NCBI GenBank assembly: GCA_964411675.1
Contig: CAYPLR010000043.1
Span: 1 to 10,441, forward strand
Reading direction: 5' to 3'
Source: JAAYBG01 sp964411675
Lineage (GTDB): Bacteria; Bacillota_I; Bacilli_A; ML615J-28; CAG-698
DNA length: 10,441 bases
Part shown: in pieces, positions 6,055-10,441 of the stretch
Position numbering within the stretch: position 1 is the stretch's first letter
Layout: each line of letters starts with the position of its first letter
Program-made: the position numbers and the translations under genes
Notes under the pieces: generated by a model
Seen by the model: only the letters and a program-made list of their open reading frames with translations
Database searches by the model: none
What the model was told of the DNA's origin: nothing

Positions 6055-6083
6055 TTGTAATAGTAAAAAAAATCGTATATAAT
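6055..6083 (+). promoter_or_regulatory. Promoter of the acetyltransferase/DUF4097 operon
   Basis: TTGTAA (6055-6060) and TATAAT (6078-6083) are separated by 17 bp. The promoter diverges from the riboswitch promoter; the roughly 80 bp between the two -35 boxes hold no other feature that I trust. Confidence 0.75.
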
Positions 6084-6101
6084 GAATGTTAGGTGGAAAG
6101 C

Positions 6102-6680
6102 ATGCAAAAAAATTTACCAGTATTAGAAACAAAAAGATTGTTTATTAGAGAAATAGAAGATAGAGATTGCTATGATATGCACGAGTATGCTTGTCTTCCC
6201 TATATTGGTCCCTCTGCAGGATGGGAACCTCATGCAAATATATCACATACAAAAAATATCATTAAACTATTCAAAGGAAAAATCGATTATGGTCAATTAG
6301 GTGTCTTTGCTATTGTTCTAAAAGAAAACAGCAAGATGATAGGAACGATTGAGCTTCATTCGTATACTAAAGGATTCAAAGCGGAATTAGGGTATACCAT
6401 TAATCCCAAATATTGGGGAAAAGGGTACGCTGTTGAAGCTTCAAGAGCTGTCATTGCTTGGGGGTTTGATTCTTTAGAATTAAGAAGAATAGAATGTATG
6501 ATGTTCTGTGCTAACCAGCAATCAGTAAAAGTTTGTGAGAAACTTGGTCTAACATTTGAAGGAAAAAGAAAAAAAGGATATATGCTATATGATGGAACAA
6601 TCAATGATGTACTATGTTATTCCATTATTGATGAAGAATTTTATGAAAGAATTAGAGATCATACCTGGGATAAGGAGTAA
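6102..6680 (+). CDS. GNAT-family acetyltransferase, RimJ/RimL-like
   Basis: This 192-residue protein transfers an acetyl group from acetyl-CoA to an amine; RimJ/RimL relatives act on ribosomal protein N-termini or small molecules, and the substrate here is unknown. It opens with L-E-T-K-R-L-F-I-R (9-17), the usual start of this subfamily. The core strand is M-I-G-T-I-E-L (79-85), and the acetyl-CoA pyrophosphate loop is Y-W-G-K-G-Y-A (104-110). Asn138 with the following V-C-E-K-L-G-L-T-F-E-G-K (144-155) matches the late GNAT motif, N-x-x-S-x-x-x-x-E-K-x-G-F in most members. I chose ATG 6102 because AGGTGG (6091-6096) lies 5 nt upstream; the GTG at 6093 falls inside that site. It is the first gene of a two-gene operon, 2 nt before the next start. 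Confidence 0.9.
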   Translation: MQKNLPVLETKRLFIREIEDRDCYDMHEYACLPYIGPSAGWEPHANISHTKNIIKLFKGKIDYGQLGVFAIVLKENSKMIGTIELHSYTKGFKAELGYTINPKYWGKGYAVEASRAVIAWGFDSLELRRIECMMFCANQQSVKVCEKLGLTFEGKRKKGYMLYDGTINDVLCYSIIDEEFYERIRDHTWDKE

Positions 6681-6682
6681 TT

Positions 6683-7624
6683 ATGAAAAAAGCAGAAAGT
6701 ATTTTTACATTTATCATTTCATTTATAGCATTTGTAGCAATTGTTGCTGTTATTGTTATTGGAATAAGAAATAAAGAAGAAGGAAGTGACAGTACTATGC
6801 AAAAGGAAGTAACCAAAATTGAAACAGGGGAATTTAATAAAATTAATATTAGTTTATTAAACAGCAATATTGAAGTCTTAGATAGTGAAGATCAAACGAT
6901 AAAAATTGTTTATTTTGAACGAGAGGCAAACACTTATACTTATTCCATTGAAGAGGGTTTCTTGCAGTTAATAGAACGCTCGCGTTTTTCACTTTTCTCT
7001 TGCCAAGGATTTAATTTTCGTACGGAAACTGCAAAACTATATTTACCAATTGGTTGGGAAGGTATGTTGAAGATTGAATCAACCAATGGATCTTTAAAAT
7101 TAGAAAATCGAACCGGATTAAAAAGATTGTCAATGGATAGTACCAATGGATCTATTGTATTATCAGATGTAGAGATTGTAGAATATGCAGAGATAGATAC
7201 TACTAATGGATTTGTTCAAGCAAAAAGTGTAAATGTTGGAAAATATGTTAATGCAGAAACAACAAATGGAACCATTATAGTAGATAACATAAAAGCAGTA
7301 GAATCCGTTTTGGTAAGAACAACCAATGGTGAAATAGAAGCAACTAATGTTGATAGTACAAAGCTAGAATTTGCTACAACAAATGGGGAAATTACAGTTA
7401 ATAATGCAACCTTTGATACCATTAAAGTACACACTACAAATAGTGGTATTAATGTGACTGTAAAAGGAATAAAAGAGGACTTCAACATTGAAATGGATAC
7501 TGTAAATGGTAGTGTTTATTTGAATGGTGAAAAAACAAGCAAAGGAACAATTAGTATAGGAAAAGAAAAAGACATCACGCTAACAACAACCAATGGATCG
7601 GTTAGATTGAATTTTATAGAATAA
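6683..7624 (+). CDS. Membrane-anchored DUF4097-like repeat protein
   Basis: This 313-residue protein has one N-terminal membrane helix (about residues 8-27) and no lipobox, so the rest is probably outside the cell, anchored by an uncleaved signal. Residues about 45-130 form a degenerate first part. From 133 to the end there is a beta-rich series of about nine T/S-T-N-G units, mostly 19-20 residues apart, as in DUF4097 (putative adhesin) proteins that fold as a right-handed beta-helix-like stack. DUF4097 members are often found with envelope-stress or PadR/PspC genes, but none is present here. Its Shine-Dalgarno AAGGAG lies in the last codons of the acetyltransferase gene, so the two are translated from one mRNA. 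Function unknown; a surface or envelope role is likely. Confidence 0.85.
   Translation: MKKAESIFTFIISFIAFVAIVAVIVIGIRNKEEGSDSTMQKEVTKIETGEFNKINISLLNSNIEVLDSEDQTIKIVYFEREANTYTYSIEEGFLQLIERSRFSLFSCQGFNFRTETAKLYLPIGWEGMLKIESTNGSLKLENRTGLKRLSMDSTNGSIVLSDVEIVEYAEIDTTNGFVQAKSVNVGKYVNAETTNGTIIVDNIKAVESVLVRTTNGEIEATNVDSTKLEFATTNGEITVNNATFDTIKVHTTNSGINVTVKGIKEDFNIEMDTVNGSVYLNGEKTSKGTISIGKEKDITLTTTNGSVRLNFIE
7079..7621 (+). repeat. Degenerate in-gene repeats encoding TTNG units
   Basis: The motif AC(C/A)AA(T/C)GG, coding T-N-G, recurs about every 60 bp. The first four units are exactly 20 codons long, the next two 19, then the spacing widens. The last unit ends the protein. Divergence between units is high outside the T-N-G core, so this is an old protein repeat rather than a recent DNA duplication. 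Confidence 0.85.
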
Positions 7625-7628
7625 CTTA

Positions 7629-7656
7629 AAAAACGAGTCAATTTTGACTCGTTTTT
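7629..7656. terminator. Bidirectional terminator between converging genes
   Basis: AAAAACGAGTCA (7629-7640) pairs with TGACTCGTTTTT (7645-7656). The A-run on the left gives a T-tract on the minus strand, so it can end both the DUF4097 operon (plus) and the kinase gene (minus, stop at 7682). Confidence 0.92.
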
Positions 7657-7681
7657 ATTTGATATCATTCTATCATTATTT

Positions 7682-8737
7682 TTATATAATTACATCAGCA
7701 ATTCCTAAGATGTTGAATGTTTTAAAATATAAGTTTTCTTTAGGAATCCATTCATTAATAAAGCGTTCTAAAATAGGACCAGAGTTTCGTTCTATCAATC
7801 GTTTGTTTTGCTCTTCAGGAAGTACATCAACAAAAATCAAGTAATCATAGTATTTTGTTAAATGCTTATTGTAAGAATATACTCCTTCAATAATGGCAAT
7901 TTGTGTGAGTTTTGTTGTTTTTAGTTCGAATTTGTTTTCATGGCAATTGTAACGATGATAAGTTACACTATTAGCACTACGAATTTTTGCCATAACTTCT
8001 GTTTCTAATAATTTATAATTAATATAGTCTCCGATTGCAGTTTGTACTTCTTTTTGTTCATCGGTTAAGAAGAAGTCATCAGTAGTGATAACAGAAGCAT
8101 TCATTGTAGTTTGTAAATAGTTTGATAAGTAGCTTTTACCAGAACAACTCTTACCTTCAATTGCTAAAACTAAGCGCTTATCTTTTGATTGTACGGATGA
8201 CACAAATCGGTCTAATTGCTTTTGTTTCATCTTTTGAGTAATAAAACGTCTATTAACAATTCGATATGCTGGATGATATGCTTCAATATACTCTTTACTA
8301 TGATGTAGAGGTAAAAAACCTAAAGATTCATATTCAGAAATAGTAGATAAGGTTTTCTCATAATCTAGATTGATTAGTTTGTTTTTAAGTAAATTCTTTA
8401 GATATTTTAAATAATCCTTTATTTTATTTTCATTTTTTTCATGTTCGTTTGCAGATTGTACAAAGCTATCATTTAAATAATGTAAATCAAAACCAGCTTC
8501 CATATAAGGACGAAGATTGATTCTCACTGTATCATGAGAAATATACTCATATAATAATTCTTGAGGCATTGCTTGTTTTTTTAGGTTCTTACATTCTTCT
8601 TGTAAGAAAAGAAAACTTTTTTCTGAGTCTTCTATCATATGTCCACCGCCAAAAGAAGCTTGATAAATCAGCTTCAACAAGTCTTGAATAGTAGATTTTG
8701 GGTATCTTAAATAACATCTAATAATAATATCATCCAT
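7682..8737 (-). CDS. Uridine-kinase-like P-loop protein with extra N-terminal domain
   Basis: This 351-residue protein has two parts. The C-terminal half (about 188-351) is a P-loop kinase. It carries Walker A G-K-S-C-S-G-K-S (195-202), a D-D-F-F motif (220-223) like the substrate-binding D-D-F-Y of uridine kinases, I-I-E-G-V-Y-S (about 284-290) and an Arg-rich lid with N-K-R-L-I-E-R-N. The N-terminal half (about 1-165) has the conserved-looking L-I-Y-Q-A-S-F-G-G-G-H-M-I (23-35) and R-I-N-L-R-P-Y, a domain I have seen fused to such kinases or alone in Bacillota but whose role is not known to me. The substrate is probably a nucleoside or other small hydroxyl compound, unproven. The start is ATG 8737 with a modest GGTGA site; no membrane segments. 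It is a single-gene unit, divergent from miaB. Confidence 0.8.
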   Translation of the reverse strand: MDDIIIRCYLRYPKSTIQDLLKLIYQASFGGGHMIEDSEKSFLFLQEECKNLKKQAMPQELLYEYISHDTVRINLRPYMEAGFDLHYLNDSFVQSANEHEKNENKIKDYLKYLKNLLKNKLINLDYEKTLSTISEYESLGFLPLHHSKEYIEAYHPAYRIVNRRFITQKMKQKQLDRFVSSVQSKDKRLVLAIEGKSCSGKSYLSNYLQTTMNASVITTDDFFLTDEQKEVQTAIGDYINYKLLETEVMAKIRSANSVTYHRYNCHENKFELKTTKLTQIAIIEGVYSYNKHLTKYYDYLIFVDVLPEEQNKRLIERNSGPILERFINEWIPKENLYFKTFNILGIADVII

Positions 8738-8755
8738 AATTTGTTCACCAGTATT

Positions 8756-8784
8756 ATTCTAACATGAATTAAAATAAAAAGAAA
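8756..8784 (-). promoter_or_regulatory. Weak candidate promoter of the kinase gene
   Basis: On the minus strand TAGAAT (8761-8756) is preceded by TGT (extended -10), but the -35 position (8784-8779) reads only TTTCTT. The leader would be very short, about 12 nt, so this is a tentative call. Confidence 0.35.
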
Positions 8785-8791
8785 CGTTAAC

Positions 8792-8820
8792 TTGAAAAAA
8801 ACAATCTTTTTTGGTATAAT
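8792..8820 (+). promoter_or_regulatory. Promoter of miaB
   Basis: TTGAAA (8792-8797) and TATAAT (8815-8820) are 17 bp apart, with TGG before the -10 box (extended -10). AAGGTGA, 5 nt before the ATG at 8851, serves as the Shine-Dalgarno. Confidence 0.87.
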
Positions 8821-8850
8821 ATAAAAAAGATTTATAACGAAGGTGAATCA

Positions 8851-10293
8851 ATGAAAAAAGAATACAGTAAATATTTTGCGCCATCATTAATAGATGCTCG
8901 TAAAAGAATGAATAAAAATGTCAAGAGCATGATATTCCATGTTCCTGATGAATTAATAGGCTTAGGGAATAATTTAAAGTATCATATAAAAACATATGGT
9001 TGTCAGGGTAATTTGTCTGATAGCGAAAAAATTTCCGGTATTTTAGAAAAATTAGGCTTTTGTCCTATAGATGATGTGAGAGAAGCAGATTTGATTTTGT
9101 TTAATACTTGTGCGATTAGAGAAAATGCTGAAGAAAGAGTTTTTGGAGAATTAGGTAGAATAAAAAGTTTAAAGAAGACAAAACCTAATTTAATCCTTGG
9201 AATATGTGGGTGCATGCCACAAGAAGAGAAAACTGTCGAGACAATCAAGAAAAAACACCCTCAAGTGGATATTGTTTTTGGAACACATAATATCTATAAA
9301 TTACCAGAATACTTAGCGGATGCTTTCTTAAAACACGAAAAAGTGGTTGAGGTATACTCAAATGAAGGAAGTGTTGTTGAAGGAGTACCAGTGAAGCGGG
9401 AACATTCACGAAAAGCTTGGGTTGATATCATGTATGGGTGTGATGAGTTTTGTACGTATTGTATCGTACCCTATACTCGAGGAAGAGAACGCTCGCGACA
9501 ACCAGAGGATATTCTTAGAGAAGTAGAAACACTAGCTGATGAAGGATATGTTGAAGTGACCTTACTAGGACAAAATGTGAATGCATATGGAAAAGATTTG
9601 GATTGTGAATATAAATTTGCAGATTTATTGGATGATTTAAACAAAACAAAAATGAAAAGGATTCGGTTTACTACTTCTCATCCAAGAGATTTAGATGATG
9701 AAACAATTCAAGTCATGGCAAAAAGAGGCAATATTATGCCCCATTTGCACTTGCCAGTTCAATCAGGAAGTAACACCATCCTGAAAAGAATGAATCGAAA
9801 ATATACTAAGGAAGAGTATTTAGAAAAAATAAATAAATTAAGAAAAGCAATTCCAGATATTTCTCTTACGACGGATATTATTGTTGGCTTTCCCGGAGAA
9901 ACAGAAGAGGATTTTCAGAAAACATTAGATTTAGTTACGGAAGCAGGATTTGAAGGAGCCTATACATTTATATTTTCACCACGAGAAGGAACACCAGCGA
10001 GTAAATATGAAGACGATATTACAAGTGAAGTAAAAAAGGAACGACTTCTCATGTTAAACAAATTAATCAATGATGGATTTGCTGCAGGAAATAAACGTTT
10101 CGAGGGAGAAATTGTTGATGTTTTAGTAGAAGGGAGATCGGATAAGAAAGAAGAAATTATGACGGGATATACTATTCATAATAAACTTGTTAATTTCCCA
10201 GGTGGATTAGAATTGGTTGGAAAAATTGTGAAAGTAAAAATAGAAAAAGCATATACCTGGCATCTAAAAGGTAAAATGATAAAGAGTGAGTAA
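8851..10293 (+). CDS. miaB: tRNA-2-methylthio-N6-dimethylallyladenosine synthase MiaB
   Basis: MiaB is a radical-SAM methylthiotransferase that adds a methylthio group to i6A37 in tRNAs reading UNN codons, improving decoding. All three domains are present. In the N-terminal MTTase domain Cys51, Cys87 and Cys121 bind the auxiliary [4Fe-4S] cluster (T-Y-G-C-Q, N-T-C-A-I-R and G-C-M-P-Q-E). In the radical-SAM domain Cys197, Cys201 and Cys204 (G-C-D-E-F-C-T-Y-C-I-V-P) bind the SAM cluster, followed by R-G-R-E-R-S-R. A TRAM RNA-binding domain (about 411-475) ends the protein. The 480 residues compare with about 509 in Bacillus. T-Y-G-C-Q-G-N-L replaces the more usual Q-M-N-E, a mild variant beside the Cys. 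The usual partner miaA is not in this window. Confidence 0.97.
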   Translation: MKKEYSKYFAPSLIDARKRMNKNVKSMIFHVPDELIGLGNNLKYHIKTYGCQGNLSDSEKISGILEKLGFCPIDDVREADLILFNTCAIRENAEERVFGELGRIKSLKKTKPNLILGICGCMPQEEKTVETIKKKHPQVDIVFGTHNIYKLPEYLADAFLKHEKVVEVYSNEGSVVEGVPVKREHSRKAWVDIMYGCDEFCTYCIVPYTRGRERSRQPEDILREVETLADEGYVEVTLLGQNVNAYGKDLDCEYKFADLLDDLNKTKMKRIRFTTSHPRDLDDETIQVMAKRGNIMPHLHLPVQSGSNTILKRMNRKYTKEEYLEKINKLRKAIPDISLTTDIIVGFPGETEEDFQKTLDLVTEAGFEGAYTFIFSPREGTPASKYEDDITSEVKKERLLMLNKLINDGFAAGNKRFEGEIVDVLVEGRSDKKEEIMTGYTIHNKLVNFPGGLELVGKIVKVKIEKAYTWHLKGKMIKSE

Positions 10294-10294
10294 T

Positions 10295-10323
10295 AAAAAA
10301 AAGTAGCAAATGCTACTTTTTTT
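10295..10323. terminator. Bidirectional terminator after miaB
   Basis: AGTAGC (10302-10307) pairs with GCTACT (10312-10317) around AAAT, extended on both sides by an A-run (10295-10302) and a T-run (10317-10323). It can serve miaB and the converging gene whose stop is at 10344. Confidence 0.92.
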
Positions 10324-10343
10324 ATTAGAGAGTCTTTTTGATA

Positions 10344-10441
10344 CTAAAAAATAATTCTACCAGCAATTGGGCGTTTACTTTTCTTAATTGCATTTTGTGG
10401 GCAAACTTCACTACAGCACCAACATCTGATGCAATGTGATT
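10344..10441 (-). CDS. C-terminal end of a [4Fe-4S] ferredoxin-type protein (5' truncated)
   Basis: On the minus strand one frame runs from the window edge to TAG at 10344-10346. It reads S-H-C-I-R-C-W-C-C-S-E-V-C-P-Q-N-A-I followed by a short basic tail. C-x-x-C-x-x-C...C-P is a classic [4Fe-4S] cluster motif, here with an additional Cys. The form C-I-x-C-x-C-C-x-E-x-C-P is what I know from the C-terminal ferredoxin domain of DUF362 proteins, so the complete gene could be one of these; only about 32 codons are visible, so a plain ferredoxin is not excluded. The stop is TAG, whereas the complete genes here all use TAA. Confidence 0.8.
   Translation of the reverse strand, partial: SHCIRCWCCSEVCPQNAIKKSKRPIAGRIIF

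Noticed and set aside
6093..6101. GTG at 6093 as the acetyltransferase start
   Set aside because: It lies within the AGGTGG Shine-Dalgarno that serves ATG 6102, and the extra residues add nothing to the GNAT fold.
5935..6132. Minus-strand frame of 65 codons over the divergent promoters
   Set aside because: It spans the riboswitch promoter and the start of the acetyltransferase, has no ribosome binding site and no coding character.
1..10441. CRISPR array, transposon, integrase, tRNA or rRNA genes
   Set aside because: No direct repeats with spacers, no transposase or integrase motifs, no terminal inverted repeats, and no tRNA-like cloverleaf or rRNA sequence seen on either strand by eye.

Overview
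This AT-rich window carries ten protein genes, two of them cut by the window edges. It also has two recognisable riboswitches and an unusually legible set of promoters and terminators. The gene set (RNase Y, YmdB, MiaB), the strong Shine-Dalgarno sites and the sigma-A-type promoters, most with TTGACA-like -35 boxes and TATAAT -10 boxes 17 bp apart, point to a low-GC Gram-positive lineage. Tryptophan is TGG where I checked it, and every complete gene ends in TAA, so the UGA=Trp code of Mycoplasma/Spiroplasma is not in use. A Mollicutes-type lineage with the standard code (Acholeplasma/Izemoplasma-like) or a related deep Bacillota is my best guess. This is inferred from gene content and style, not from a marker-gene comparison.

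Layout. (1) 1-707: the 3' end of a secreted surface protein with Ig-like domains, a Glu/Pro spacer and a C-terminal GC-motif/transmembrane/basic tail, closed by a terminator. (2) 713-1446: a one-gene unit in which a strong promoter and a cobalamin riboswitch precede a small DUF4430 (transcobalamin C-domain-like) lipoprotein. (3) 1449-4103: rny and ymdB, neighbours in many Bacillota, but here each with its own promoter and terminator. (4) 5972 down to 4108, minus strand: a c-di-AMP (ydaO/yuaA) riboswitch, a CPA2-type cation/proton antiporter starting at TTG, and a small PII-like protein. (5) 6055-7656: a GNAT acetyltransferase directly followed by a membrane-anchored DUF4097-like protein built of roughly 20-residue TTNG repeats. 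(6) 8737 down to 7682, minus strand: a uridine-kinase-like P-loop protein with an extra N-terminal domain. (7) 8792-10323: miaB. (8) 10344-10441, minus strand: the C-terminal end of an iron-sulfur protein of ferredoxin type.

How the genes work together. Nearly every transcription unit is insulated by its own terminator, so the shared biology is modular. Two units read small-molecule signals through RNA: B12 for the lipoprotein and c-di-AMP for the antiporter/PII-like pair. RNase Y and YmdB belong to RNA turnover and cyclic-nucleotide-linked signalling, and MiaB to tRNA modification. The most interesting unit is the c-di-AMP riboswitch-antiporter-PII-like operon, which suggests a two-level (RNA and protein) ion-homeostasis switch. 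The second is the stand-alone B12-controlled transcobalamin-like lipoprotein.
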